From Platycnemis pennipes (taxonomy: Eukaryota > Arthropoda > Insecta > Odonata > Platycnemididae), in assembly GCA_933228895.1 (NCBI GenBank), contig OW121854.1:135265926-135329925 (forward strand): a stretch of DNA of 64,000 nt, read 5' to 3'. The notes under the pieces are model-generated. The model saw only the letters and a list, made by a program, of their open reading frames with translations. It had not been told where the DNA came from and searched no databases. This document shows positions 33,560 to 45,337 of the stretch, one piece after another. Each line of letters starts with the position of its first letter. Within the stretch, counting starts at the first letter, position 1. The position numbers and the translations under genes were made by a program.

Positions 33560-33930
33560 GGTTGGTGTGGTGGCTAGAGTACTGGCCTCCAATCTCGAGG
33601 GCCCAGGTTCGATTCCTGGCAGTGGCAGATTTTTCAGTGGAAAATCGGTCCCCACTTGCGTGCCTAGTGGAGGGCATTTCAAGTCCAGTACTCCGTCCGT
33701 CGGATGGGACGTTAAACCATGGTCCCCTCGGCGCCTAGGGCATTTCAAGTCCAGTACTCCGTCCGTCGGATGGGACGTTAAACCATGGTCCCCTTGGCGC
33801 CTTTCGTTAAGAGTAGGCTAATGCCGACACCGGGTTTCTCTCCACCCTTCTTCCGTTTCCTGAAAACTTCTACTATTACCCAATTACCAACCTATCCTAA
33901 ATGGCGCAAATGACCTCAGCTGACGGTTTT
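33560..33930 (+). mobile_element. tRNA-derived SINE with internal 66-bp tandem duplication
   Basis: The head TGGTTGGTGTGGTGGCTAGA (A-box region) and CCAGGTTCGATTCCTGGC (B box GGTTCGATTCC, 33606-33616) are a tRNA-like promoter. The body contains a unit starting AGGGCATTTCAAGTCCAGTA that is present twice, at 33671-33736 and 33737-33802, differing by only one or two bases. The conserved GATGGGACGTTAAACC word lies in the duplicated unit. The 3' part ends near CTCAGCTGACGG then a T run. It interrupts the hAT transposase remnant, so it is younger than it. Confidence 0.82.
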
Positions 33931-34541
33931 TTTTAAACATTTTTGTATGCAATTATTTTCTAGATTTTCCCACTTGCGTAATTTGAAAAATCTGATCATG
34001 AGTTAGCTTTCTATAAATTCTTTTGTTTCATGATACTGATGATACCGTACAGCAATATTAGCACCCAACTCAAACTTTTTAGTAAGCCCCTAATTAAACA
34101 GATTATTTAACTTTGATGTATGTGCTTATCATCACTGTAAACCTTTTCCAATGAAATTTTTTCACATTTTCTGTCGTATGAAACATTAATATTTTATAAT
34201 TATTTTAAACTTCAAGTTGGCTTTTTATTCCTTCTACATTGTTAAACTTCTTAAATGTCTAAAATTGTTCAATTTCATCTGTTGTTAAGAATACAAATGA
34301 AATTTTAGGCTCCAAAATGCGTAAAAAATGGGTATTTGAAAAAAAAAATGTACACGGGAGAACCCTCCTCTCTCCCGTGGGGGGGGGGGGGGGGGGGGGG
34401 GTGTATTCCAAACTCCCTGGACCCAGGTCATGACCCCCCCCCAAATTTGATGCTGAATCCGCCCCTCGACTCGAAATATTGTGCATAAACCCGAATATAA
34501 GCAGAATGCCCTAAGTAAACAACATAAGCCAGTATTACAAA

Positions 34542-34730
34542 GTGAAGAAAATTCAGAATTGTGATTTATGTTGCAGCGAGAAGCTATTTTTTAAAAGTGA
34601 TTTTTCAATGCATTACAAGGTGTTATTGATTTTCTATTTGCACACAAATCAGGAGTGTGATTTGTGTTCCTGTTACAAGCTTTTTACTTACAATGCTTTT
34701 TCTCTTCTCTACGACCGTGGTAGAAACTAA
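34542..34730 (+). pseudogene. Decayed C2H2 zinc-finger gene fragment
   Basis: The 62-codon frame has NCDLCCSEKLFFKSDFSMHY and HTNQECDLCSCYKLFTYNAF. These resemble two consecutive C2H2 fingers (CDLC..K.F....L..H with an HT-linker). The second finger lacks its histidines, and extra residues break the spacing of the first. It looks like a retrocopy or exon relic of a polydactyl zinc-finger gene, with no functional finger left. Confidence 0.45.
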
Positions 34731-36339
34731 AGCCAAGTTGTTGGACTGGATCAAAATCGGATGGCATGAGTGATATTCAGAAGCGAATAACAATTTGATC
34801 AACGCGGTTATAATCTCTTGATTGTAAGAGGGAATCAAAAGTGTACAAATATTTGTATATACAAACAAAACTTAATCGCGCCACTGCGAACGAGACAATT
34901 AGCAACGTGTAGCAATTTGGAACATGTATCCCACACATAAGAGCATAAATTTTGAACACCACACCTGCAGGTCAATTGAGTAAATGTCATTGCCATCAAA
35001 GGGACCAGCCATCATATGGGAGCCATATAAATCCTATAGTCAATCGCGTCAGTCATCAATTGGTTTGACAGATGCGTCAATGTAACAATAGATTTGATGC
35101 CTTTGATATTTCCATTATTGACCTGCTGCAACATAAACCAGGTTCTCCCACCTTCATCTGGCATTTTATAAGCAAATATTCACCATTCATTCCTTACGTA
35201 GGCTTCCACAGCTTAATGGATAAGAAGATAGAGGTCTTCAGGGCCTTCCTCCACATTGTTCCAAAAAAATATGGACCAATGAGGAGGAAACGGTTTTTTT
35301 TGTCTTCATTTGCCTCGCATCCCTGCCCATATCCACAGAAGCCTACCACAAAATAGTATACCTATGCCCTTACCTTGCCAATGTGAAACTTCTTCACCCA
35401 GCACTAAGACCGAGCACCCAGCATTCCGAGTCTGACATTCGCACCATGCAAAAACATAACCAAACTGATACCTACACCCATAGCCTTGTGGAATAATAGA
35501 ACCCCACGTCCTTAACAGCATGCTTCCCTCATCCATGTCTAGCCCCAACACACATCGAGCATCCCACATTTGACTTCATAATTGAAATTCTGGCACAATT
35601 CAAACCTGCAAAACCTTACTGCATTATGCTTCACGTTGCGACAGGTTCTCCGTACTGGAAGAACTTAGTGCCAAATAATGCCCATGCCATTTTGTTCCAA
35701 GCCACATCCTTATTTCTGTGCCTGGATATAACCCATTTACAATTAGATGAGAGAAAATACATATATTTCATAACATGTTTCACATAGATTAGAGAAGCAA
35801 AGTATATTTCTGACAATATTACTATTTGAAAAAAACTGGAATTGGAGATTATCAAAAGTGAAGTTAATAACTTGTAAAGGCAATAACAAAGAATAGTTGT
35901 CCAATTTACTAACGATTTAAGCATTTGGGGTGCTTAACTAATGCTCTATTTATGTAAAAAACCACATACAAGGAGCATCACTTAATTATAATGGGAGTTC
36001 ACAATTATAACATTATAATAGAGTGAATATTTGAGACCACCGTCATCACATTCAAAATGTGCCGTAGAATTAACAAACATGTGTATGACGGAAAACTTCC
36101 AGTAGCTCCTCAGAAGTATTGGTAGAGCAAGAGAAGTATTGGTTGTTCCTCTCCGTACATGCGTTACCAGTAGAGCACCCTGGCACAAAACAATTGCGTA
36201 AACCCATCTTTTCCTAAATATTCTTCTATTTTCCAAGACACTCTCAACTCACCACCATTACATCTAACGGCGAAATGACAATGAAGAGGCCTAATTCGCA
36301 ACACCAGCGCTATATACCGGCAAGTTTAGAAACCATATT
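34731..36339. other. No gene seen
   Basis: About 1.6 kb without a recognisable frame or repeat end. The longest frames (35072-35356 plus, 35306-35569 minus) have no known motif. Confidence 0.45.
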
Positions 36340-37452
36340 AACTGGCGACCCATGGCGCATCAACTCTTCGAGTAAAAAGGTCGCCAATGTTTATGAAAGA
36401 GGTGAAATTCGGCAGTGACGTTTCACTACTAGAGACCACTAGCGATCCCAGAATGACCCCCGAACCATCAGAAGTTTAAAGGCAATTTCAGCACTGGAGC
36501 GCACGTAGTTCAACCAAGTACCGTCAGATGGCATTACTAGGTCTTTCATAATTCTTTCTTCTCTATACTATTCTTTCATCATTATTATTCTATTATTTTG
36601 ATTTTATGATTTCATTGAATTCAGTTTTCAGCGCGAATTAAAGCAATCCTGAATGGGCCCTGTAAAATTTGTTCAATTAGACAAAAGTTCAAGCTATTGA
36701 TTTTTAGGAAGTCGAAGTCACATACACATGGCTAATTATTAAATGGCAAACAGCACAAGTTTATCAATTCTGGCACTGAAATGAAAATTGCACAAAATTC
36801 CTAATTTTCCTGTTCTGAGACTGACCTAATTCGCACAAGGAGTTGTTGAAAATCATCTTCATCCAGCGCAAACGTATGTTTTCACCAGACAATGCTAAAA
36901 CGGCGTAATTTCTGAAAATAAAACGTAGGAATTCATACTTAAATGAAAGATAAATTTGCATATCAAGACGTATATTTGGCCATAATTGGCAAAAAGACGG
37001 GTACAATCACATCAATGGATGTTTTTTTCGAATAAAAACACTATTTACGTTGATCGAATTGAACCACCAGTCATTAACATACTACACAAAAAATGCACTG
37101 CAATATAGACTAAAATAAAATTTGTAAAAAAGTGAACATTAGTACTTTGTACACCAATCAGTACCAAAAATATCAAATATGCTGCAGATGATTGAGAAGA
37201 ATAGTACTGATTAAGACAACAAATGAATTAACATCTGCTGCATGCTTTGTAGATTCTCAGAATAATATAGTTTAAAATATTACTATTGAAGTATAATACC
37301 ATCATTATCAATTTAACAAGTAGGGGCATGGATGAATTTCAATCCCTGGCACATCTAACATCAATAACATCATAAAACACTACGTTAAAAGCAGTTAGTA
37401 CATATGATTGTAAAAAGCTTTCGGGATTCTTCCGCGTTGTCATTGTGTAAAA

Positions 37453-37494
37453 TGGCGACGTTTCCCCCACTGTACTGCGGGCGTCCTCAGGCCA
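37453..37494 (-). ncRNA. Hammerhead-like motif, PLE3 left arm
   Basis: Mirror copy of the motif at 38118-38159: on the minus strand TGGC, CTGAGGA, stem-loop, GAAA, CGTC, GCCA. See that entry for the fold. Confidence 0.45.
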
Positions 37495-37525
37495 GGCTGA
37501 AGTGAAAATGCTCCGAAGTTGACGC

Positions 37526-37950
37526 TTATTTATACTTGTCTTCTGAGGTGGCCGCTGCTCGCTGATTGGCTTTTGGTGTTCGTGTGAATACTCGTTTCCA
37601 CGTGTTGGAGAGTGGGTAGCTGTCCTCTCTATTCATATTGTTGGGCCTCTTGGAAATTTCAACTGCTTCCCTTATAATTCTAGGGAAATATCGCTTTTCC
37701 CTCGAGAGGATTTTTGGTTCCATTAAATTCACGGAATGGTTTGGTTCCATCGAAACGTGCTCCGCAATAGCCGATTTCTCCCCTTGTCCGTTTCTGAGGG
37801 CCCGTGAGTGTTCTTTCATTCGGCATTGTACAGCTCTCTTTGTTTGCCCTACGTAGGATTTTCCACAGCTGCAGATGACCTCGTAAACGCCTTCGTGAAT
37901 TTCGGGCGGGAGGCGATCCTTCGCTCTGATGAGGAGACTGGATAATTTAT
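37526..37950 (-). pseudogene. PLE3 GIY-YIG endonuclease domain
   Basis: The minus strand reads EIHEGVYEVICSCGKSYVGQ (37900), TKRAVQCRMKEHSRALRNGQ, SAIAEHVSMEPNHSVNLMEP and YFPRIIREAVEISKRPNNMN, ending at 37526. The GVY...YVGQT, R.KEH and AEH positions of PLE GIY-YIG nucleases are present and the frame is open. The RT is entirely missing upstream of about 37955, where the inverted arm starts. It is therefore a 5'-truncated, non-autonomous copy whose nuclease fragment is still intact in sequence. Confidence 0.85.
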
Positions 37951-38117
37951 TGTCGCAGCCAAGAGGCCCAACAATATGAATAGAGAGGACAGCTACCCAC
38001 TCTCCAACACGTGGAAACGAGTATTCACACGAACACCAACAGCCAATCAGCGAGCAGCGGCCACCTCAGAAGACAAGTATAAATAAGCGTCAACTTCGGA
38101 GCATTTTCACTTCAGCC

Positions 38118-38159
38118 TGGCCTGAGGACGCCCGCAGTACAGTGGGGGAAACGTCGCCA
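38118..38159 (+). ncRNA. Hammerhead-like motif, PLE3 right arm
   Basis: TGGC, then core CTGAGGA, a stem-loop closed by C-G and CCC/GGG pairs with one bulged base, core GAAA, a two-pair AC/GT stem, the cleavage-site C, and GCCA, which pairs exactly with TGGC. All conserved core positions of a type I hammerhead with minimal stem III are filled. Self-cleavage has not been shown. Confidence 0.5.
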
Positions 38160-39217
38160 TTTTACACAATGACAACGCGGAAGAATCCCGAAAGCTTTTT
38201 ACAATCATCGGAACGCCGCGAAAATCTTCGCCAGAGTTAGTACATATGCTCCACATTATACATAACCATTTTTCATCAGTCAATGAGTTTAAATACAACA
38301 TAGTTTCAAGTTAATTACCAAACAGTCCCATAACTCTTGTTCAAAATCACACACTTAATGTGTTGTCAACGTTGTCAATAACAAGTCCCTGATAATACAC
38401 AGTACACAATTAGATTGCTGATCCTCACTATGATACTAATGGCTTCACATTCCAGATATGTGAATAATTAGCATATCAATCCATGAAACAACAAGCACAG
38501 AAATGATGAGAAAAGCGTTGAATGTCGTCCAAATTTTAACAATGTCACAGATGCACACTAAAGCACAGATTCAGACACTAGCACAGACGCGCACACAAGT
38601 TCAGGTCCATAGCACAATGTTCTTATTGTATCATCACTTCAATGTGTTTTACTGGTACGTGTATAATTTTGCTTCAATGTTCAAACTCTTTGAAACTAAA
38701 ATAAAAAAAGGCATTGAAAGGTGGAGAATGAACACTCCCAATTCAGAATAGATTTGGAACCCTTGATGGCATCCAAAGTACAAGAGAAATACCCAACATT
38801 TTATCAGGGCAATCTTCTCTGATTCACACAAAATTCAAGAATATTATAAATCTCTAGTTTCAGCCGACCAATGAGTTCTGTCACAACACAGATTTTCTTT
38901 AATGACCACACATTTTACAATCCTCAAACATTATAATAAAAGTAATAAACATGTCTGGATGAAATTTCATTCTGCACTTATAATATATTATAAGTACACT
39001 CACTTTACCCTTGAAATTGTTTACACTAGCACATCCACAAAGTAAAGGAATCCAACAAGGTCATTTACAAACACCGTAGGAACCATAAACAAACATAAAT
39101 CAAAAAATCATCCTAATTTCTGCTATAATAAACGCCATCAAAAGGACATTTAGTTGATGTTTAACGGGTAAAAGTTAACATTAGATTGGCTGCGTATCTG
39201 CGATCATTTACAAAGTA

Positions 39218-40924
39218 CTGGGGGATTATTCCGTAAGGAAGGCGCCCGATGCCATCTGAAAAAAGATGCTTTTTTGGCATCAGCTACTCGAAATGGCATC
39301 AGTAATTATTCCGTAACTGTCGCCGATGCCATTTTTCGATGCCATCCGTGTCACGGGCGCCAGAGGCCGTGAGATAATGGCATCGGCGAAAAAGCATCAG
39401 AAAAATCTTTGCTACGCGGTCGTCTTTTGTCCATTCCTCGTATCTTCCGATATTAGTGTTTTATTGTTTACAAAGATCATGCGTGTTCAAAAGGTTTGTC
39501 AGCTTCTCCCATTACTGCCTTTAAGTATTTATTTTTTCCTAAGGAGCTCCCGAAGGCTTATTAGTAATCTTTAATTAGAAGTTCAGTAATTTCCTTAGAT
39601 TTTTCCTCTTCCCCTTCAACCGTTTTGTCGTTGTAAAACAGAATGAAGTTGTTGGCACAATATATCGAATTGTATATAATACCTTTCACTAAACAAGTAT
39701 ACGTATATCATGTAATGAAATACGTAGTGCACTCCCTGACAAAAATTCCTTACAGTTCTTTAGTAGAATTCCTTGGACTGTTTTATATTCCTTAAAGCAT
39801 TGAACTAGTTTCTTAACCGGATAAGCGTAGGTACATTGGCAATTATTTACACTGTTCTGCTCAGATTTCTAAATGCATTCATTCCCAACATAATTCCGAA
39901 TGATATTCCTACGACTATTACATAAGTTACATAATAAGAAGAGGATGTATAAATTAAACACTCGCTTGCATTCATTTACCTCTGTATTTATTATTAGTAA
40001 TTAATTCTACATTTACTTGTAGAATGTTTACATATATTCTGCATCCATTTATATTATTTAGAAATAAGTTCTTCAGCCATATTCTCCGTAGCTTATCTAC
40101 AAAAATGGTCTCTGAAAGAAGAACGATCAGAAGACTTAAATATTGCACTGATAACATAGGTATCTTTCAATAAATTATTAAAATAGTTCAATTAATTTTC
40201 AGCAACTTCTATCAATTATATTTCAAAGGCCTTCCGTCAGTAAGTGGTGCAAAATCATTAATATACATTGATATAAAAAGCGCTATGAAGAAATTTCACA
40301 AGTATAACCAGTAGGATAACCAGCTAAAATACTTAGTAAGCGAACATTTCATTTTTGATCATTTAATTTCACCTCTCTTATTAGCGAAATGTCTTCCTGA
40401 AATGGATCATCACGGAGAAAGGGCCGTAGTACGACGTTTTCTACATAATATATTCCTTGGAGGCCCACACATAAATGTTGTAATCCCCGGGTTGTTAAGA
40501 AACCTAATATTGCGAATCGAAACCTGCGTACAAAATGGAACATGTTTTAATTTTACTTAAGTGTGTTTTACTTACCTCGAGCAATCCATTTTCTCTGGAG
40601 AATATAATTATCTATAAGCAAAAGTCACCGACTCTACAAACGTTTTTCAAACGCTATGTCACAGCTAAAGTAAACACAATCCCATTGGTTTAAGTATATC
40701 GTTATTCGTTTGTTATCAACTCATCAACGTGAGACATCATGGATACGGGCATAAATTCACTATCAACTAGAAGTTCTTTGAAGCACGAATGGCATCGCTA
40801 GTCACCGATGCCATTTGCTGATGCTGCCGCTGGCGGATTTTACGGAATAACCTCCGATGCCATTTTTGGATGCCGTCTCGAGAATGGCATCGGGCGCCTT
40901 GAGAATTAGGGAATAACCCCCCTG
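39218..40924. mobile_element. TIR element ~1.7 kb with GATGCCAT subterminal repeats
   Basis: The left end CTGGGGGATTATTCCGTAAG...GGCGCCCGATGCCAT (39218-39260) is mirrored by ATGGCATCGGGCGCC...GGGAATAACCCCCCTG (ending 40924). The words GATGCCAT and TTATTCCGTAA recur on both sides. The interior has a minus-strand frame (40349-40543; RPFLRDDPFQED) that faintly recalls the N-terminal exon of HARBI1-like nucleases, too weak to assign. No target duplication was identified. It sits inside the first copy of the tandem duplication. Confidence 0.75.
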
Positions 40925-42844
40925 AACTTACGAATCGGGCTTAGGTTACGATAACTCTGATGATAACGGGCACGATTATAAGGTATAAGGTCCTCGGGAC
41001 CTTGAAAAAGTCTACAAAAAGTGCGCAAGAGCTTTCACAGGGCAATACTGAATTATCTTTTGTTTAAATAGGAACGAAGATGAAGCAGTAAGTTTATTTT
41101 ACAAGTCTCCAATCAGATACCGAAGTACTTCATCGCATACAAATGCTAACATTCATAAACTGCAATAAGTATACGAATAACATAAGTGACCTTGATTGAT
41201 GATGTACACAGGTCAACGTACAACATTCTTGAAACACTTTCTACTGCATTAACCAGTACAGATCGCAAACAAACACAATACGGCACCACGTACTCAACCG
41301 ATCACGAGGGTCCCAGGATATACATTTGAATGCGAACCGCCACTTCCCCCACCCCCAGCTAACGGAAAAAAACTGAGAAAAAATAATAATAAAATAAAGA
41401 AGTAGTTCGGGGATCATCTTGGGGTGGCGCAGAACGCAGTCGAAATTCGCCCCGCCCACTTGAATCCGGGTGTGGCGACCCACGGGCGGTCAACTCAATG
41501 ATAAAATAGTTTGACAAGATTTGGAGGTGAAACTCAAAACGTGACGTATCGACTACTAGCACATCTTAGAATGTCTACCGTTACTAGCTGAGAATTTAAA
41601 GGCAAATAAGCCGTGGTGCACGCAGTTCTACATACAACCGCTAGATGGCAGAACTTGTTCACATTCATGATTCCTTCTTTACTATATATTATATATTCTT
41701 GATACTTAAACCCCGTTAATTTTTTCGTTTTAATCAAGTTTTCGGCGAGAAGTTAAGCAACCCTGAATAGGAAACAGTGCATGATTGATTAAATAAGGTA
41801 AAAGTCCAAGCTCAACTTGCTAATTTCGCATACACACGGCTAATTATTAATTGAGAAGCCACACATCACTAAATTCTTGGCAGTTTACACTAAGTTTACT
41901 ATTCCAAGACCATTCTACTTCATACACGAAGTAAATACTGCATTATCTTCATCGATGGAAATTAAATATCGCCACCAGATGTATATGACAAGGCGCAAAC
42001 TCTGAAAATAAATACGTGGACAGGAATTCATCTTCAAAATATATAGAAATTTGTATGTACCTTTTGTACAAGAAGAAGTTTATTTGATTGGCAACAATTA
42101 CAAATACACCAGTGAACATCTATTGGTCAAATCACGATTTGAGCAATCGTCATTTTTCAAGATAGAGGCAACAAAATATAAATAAGCTATTTTTATTCAG
42201 TAACCCAACTGCAGCCTCCATACAAAAACCTGCTTGTTATGTAAACGATTAATTTTCAGACATCAGAAATAATTTTTCATTAAGATCTGCACAAGTCCCA
42301 CAAAATATCAATGATACAGCAAGTGACTGACTTACAACAGGTTTAATTTAATAAATAAACGTTACCATAGCTAACAGTGAATTCACATCAACTGCATGCT
42401 AATTTATTCAACAACATAAAAGGCATTAAAATTAATATTTAACTGTAATACCATCTATTCCAATTAAACATGGAGGGGCACAGAATGGGCTATAACTTCC
42501 ACACGAAATATCAATCATATTGACATCATGCACAATGTTAAAAGCAGTCAGTACATTCCAATCAAATAACACAAGTTTTCAGTGTAAGTTTAAGCACAAG
42601 TATATCCTATAGTTCTGAATTACTTCCCAAATAGATAACTTTCTCAATATAAATAAAGTCATAATGATCCTTCATCAATGACAGGTTCATAACAATGGAC
42701 ATAAATAAGTTACTTATCCACACTAGCAGGCCAATGTCTTGAAACTACAGAAAATTGTATGGATTGCTATGATATCCAGGAAAAATTTGCATTAAAATAT
42801 ATCATTCAGGAATAAAGAGTTTAGGAACATAATTAATATAATTT

Positions 42845-42950
42845 AATCGGGGATACTTAGGAAAATTTCTCTAACACAGTCAAGGTGAACTGTGGTTCGA
42901 ACACACACCCCTAAGAGTTAAGGAAGTCACTCGGGTCATCAGAACGTTAT
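42845..42950 (-). repeat. tRNA-like segment (SINE or tRNA pseudogene)
   Basis: On the minus strand, GATGACCCGAGTGACTTCCT resembles an A-box arm, and GGTGTGTGTTCGAACCACAG contains a B-box-like TTCGAACC with flanking T-arm pairing (CTGTG/CACAG type). The 5' acceptor arm and tail are unclear. Confidence 0.45.
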
Positions 42951-43860
42951 TAATAGTAGTGTATTGCTCCCAAAATACAATTGAGTGCTTCACAAAAAAC
43001 ACCTGGATAATACAAAAGGAGGACGAAGGTAGAAAACAGCAGACTTACATATTATAATGAGTGAAACAGGCAAAACATTTACGTACATGCGATGTGAGTT
43101 GAAATGTTTCCTTGGCACTTACGACCAGCAAGAAGACATCTGGGACAATCCATTTCCTAGAAACTCGTGAGTGGCGAAGGAAAGCTAGCCTATGTATGTC
43201 CACAAACACTTTACACAGACCACCTCCACAAAGCAAACAAGATCAATGTTGTTGTTTATGTCACTCGCCTTATTAACGTTAACCGTTAGCTGGCGATTAT
43301 TTACAAGGTCATGAGGCAGTAGCGAGACTTAGTCGAAAAAACTTCGTCAAAATGACGGTTATTTGAAAGTTAACATTAGCTTTCCAGCACATCAGCAATC
43401 GCTTCCACACTTTCACTATGCCAAACGGGGCATAAATCGTGCTAACTACGTTTAAAATAACTGACCATAACAAGATATGAATTCAGCATCAACAAAGCAC
43501 ACGTCGCATACCTATTCTTGATACACTTTCTCCTATACAGTAAACGACTAAAAACACAATCAGGAACTAAAACACCGCGAATAACACACAACCATCCCTC
43601 GAGGCTCTGCGTGTTGACTAATGCAACGCTACAAATTTGAATGAAAACGTTCGCTTCCCCGACCAATTACAGACGAGCTACAAAAAATGTATAAAATAAA
43701 AAAAAATAGTTCCGAGTTCCGGTAGACAAGAAAAAATATCTAAAAAATAAAAAAGTAGTTCCGACTTCCGGTAGGACTTTTGAGATGACGCAGAACGCAG
43801 TCAACGATTTGCCCGGGAAGATGAACGGGGGTGTGGCGACCCGTAATTTGAGCAAATGAC

Positions 43861-45330
43861 GATCGGAAGCGCACCAAGATTTCCGTCCTCATTGTAAGTT
43901 CATGCTTTCCCTTTCTGCCCCTTTGGCGTTCGCGTCGCGGAAGGAGCACGTCACAACGGCGTTCGCGTCGCGGGGGCAGAAAGGAGCAACAGAACTTTCT
44001 CCTTTTTGCACCAGCTTCGGCGGTGGAGCGAAAAGGTGCAAGAGGAGCAGCGCGGTGAATCATGGGTAGTAGCAGAAGTAACTCGTCGACTTTTCGTGTG
44101 CTGAAACGTGCCACATGATAATGAGAGCTGTTGTTTTCAAAATATTTTCGCTTATTTGGCTTTTGTATATGTTAATTCGATGAAAAGGATGGTAAAACTA
44201 ATAGTTCTGGAATCGATAGCTCTCCTTTCTTTCTCGAAATTCCTAAGCTTTAGCCGCAGTATTACAGTTCCCCAATGACCTCAACCAAAAATTCTTCGAA
44301 AATCTTAACATGCCAACGTATAAAATACATGAAAAAATTTCTTAGTGAATTTCACGTAATACTTAAGTTTCCCTATCCAAATGCGTTTCACACCATTTCC
44401 ACATGAGAGCCACTCATATTCGCCAGGGATATTGCTGAAATATGCACTGCCAGGTTTAAATGTTATTTAAACCTAGCAGTGCATAAATGTACTTAGGTAC
44501 CTACTTTAAGTAGGTACCTAAGTACATTTGAGATTATATTTTCGCTTCATTTAATTTACCGACAGATAAAATGATCCCGATATTATAAAATGGTGAAATA
44601 GTACTTATTATCACTTTATTGTGGTTGATGAGAATATATTTTTCAATACCTTACGTATACAATACTACAATGTAATAAAAATTATCGCAATCGAGTTTAT
44701 AATTCACAAACGGAAATAAGTCGAAAGATTAATCGTTAGATAAATTCTGATCATTTTTTAAGACTTTTTTTTGACATGAGGAATAAGCTCATTAGGAGAA
44801 ATGCTAATTCTGAATAGCTAACATGACTGCTCAAAGTCAGTGGGTATTTGCAGGTGATTGCAAAGGGTTTGTTAAACACCACGACCGACTTAAAAATTAA
44901 AAATGACAGCCCGTCCTCTTTTGAATGAGGATAGAAGCCTGTTGCTGGATGCGGAGGGAATGTTTTCCTTTGTGCTTGAAGGTATATTTCAGTAGGATTT
45001 TGAGTATTTAGGCAACGATATTGGCATGCATTTTTCCTTGAACAATATAGGTAGCTTTCCATATTTGCAGAGATGTGCACATAAATTAATTATGTACAAT
45101 AAATATGCAGTGATTGCTAACAGCCTTGCCAAAGTGCTATAAGCCTTTATTTATTTTGGTTACACAATATACTGCATATTTCAATGGATTTTATCGAAAC
45201 TGTCCATGCCTTAACATATTTCTCGCATGGTGTTGTTACTTGATAGACGGATGTACCATGGTAAAAGTGAAAGCTAATGAAATCTACTTGACCAAGGAAT
45301 CCCTGATTTTAATTGCTGGAGACAGGCTAT
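43861..45330. other. GC-richer patch, then AT-rich DNA; no certain gene
   Basis: At 43920-43980 the word GGCGTTCGCGTCGCGG occurs twice and CCTTTCTGCCCC is mirrored by GGGGCAGAAAGG, giving a compact GC-rich repeat unlike its surroundings. 44115-45330 is AT-rich apart from the palindromes at 44441-44529. A short frame from a good ATG context (45259) ends in a stop before the Myb/SANT exon and has no splice donor, so I do not join it. Confidence 0.4.
44441..44529. repeat. Two adjacent palindromes
   Basis: First: 21-bp arms 44441-44461 and 44465-44485 with one mismatch, starting TATGCACTGC, three-base loop. Second: 22-bp perfect arms 44485-44506 and 44508-44529, starting AAATGTACTTAGGTACC, one-base loop. 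They share a base at 44485. Cruciform-prone. Confidence 0.9.
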
Positions 45331-45337
45331 AACTTAG

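Larger units (their letters stand above)
30740..34468. mobile_element. Candidate hAT element bounded by CAGTGGCGGATT-type ends
   Basis: The left terminus CAGTGGCGGATTTAG (30740) is a classic hAT end, followed by a G run and GGGGTCATGACCCCCC. The right end (34430-34468), read in reverse, has GGGGCGGATTCAG and GGGGGGGGTCATGACC, the same parts in slightly different order. A TTF-finger transposase remnant lies at 33190-33558 in the fitting orientation. Flanking 8-mers do not match (GTTGGGAG versus ACTCGAAA), and the PLE2 frame does not resume at 34469, so the two ends may belong to different copies or one flank was deleted. Confidence 0.5.
37407..38235 (-). mobile_element. Recent PLE insertion (PLE3): inverted arms, 13-bp TSD
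   Basis: GTTAGTACATATG occurs immediately before (37394-37406) and after (38236-38248) this segment, a 13-bp target duplication. Inside, the left arm 37407-37653 is mirrored by 37959-38205; from 37404 to 38208 I see about one difference in 250. The arms include the 3' part of the coding region, the 3' non-coding region and a hammerhead-like motif. Between them is unique GIY-YIG sequence. Inverted partial copies are a known PLE insertion form. Near identity of the arms and the intact duplication indicate a young insertion. Confidence 0.9.
36340..43860. repeat. Old tandem duplication, ~2.3-kb unit, with later insertions
   Basis: Many blocks in 36340-39190 recur in the same order in 41500-43420. 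Examples: TAATTATTAA after CACACGGC/CACATGGC, TAATACCATC then CAATT, GTTAAAAGCAGT.AGTACAT, and AAAGTTAACATTAG. A second part (40925-41480) recurs at 43430-43860, for example TTCTTGA.ACACTTTCT, CGCAGAACGCAGTC and GTGTGGCGACCC. Removing the PLE (829 bp) and the TIR element (39218-40924) makes the copies comparable in length. Divergence is high, so the event is old. No coding frame is recognised in either copy. Confidence 0.7.

Noticed and set aside
34378..34402. Long G run as a functional G-quadruplex
   Set aside because: It sits at a hAT terminus where G runs are usual, and homopolymer length is often unreliable in assemblies.
30740..34468. Certain hAT insertion with target duplication
   Set aside because: Flanking 8-mers do not match and the interrupted PLE does not resume, so I kept it only as a candidate.
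43740..44114. 124-codon arginine-rich minus-strand frame
   Set aside because: It spans the GC-rich direct and inverted repeats and the diverged duplicate at 41.4 kb does not keep the frame, so it is probably not coding.
45114..45332. Frame just upstream of the Myb/SANT exon as its first exon
   Set aside because: It ends in a stop and offers no GT donor that would connect it to the acceptor at 45349 in phase.
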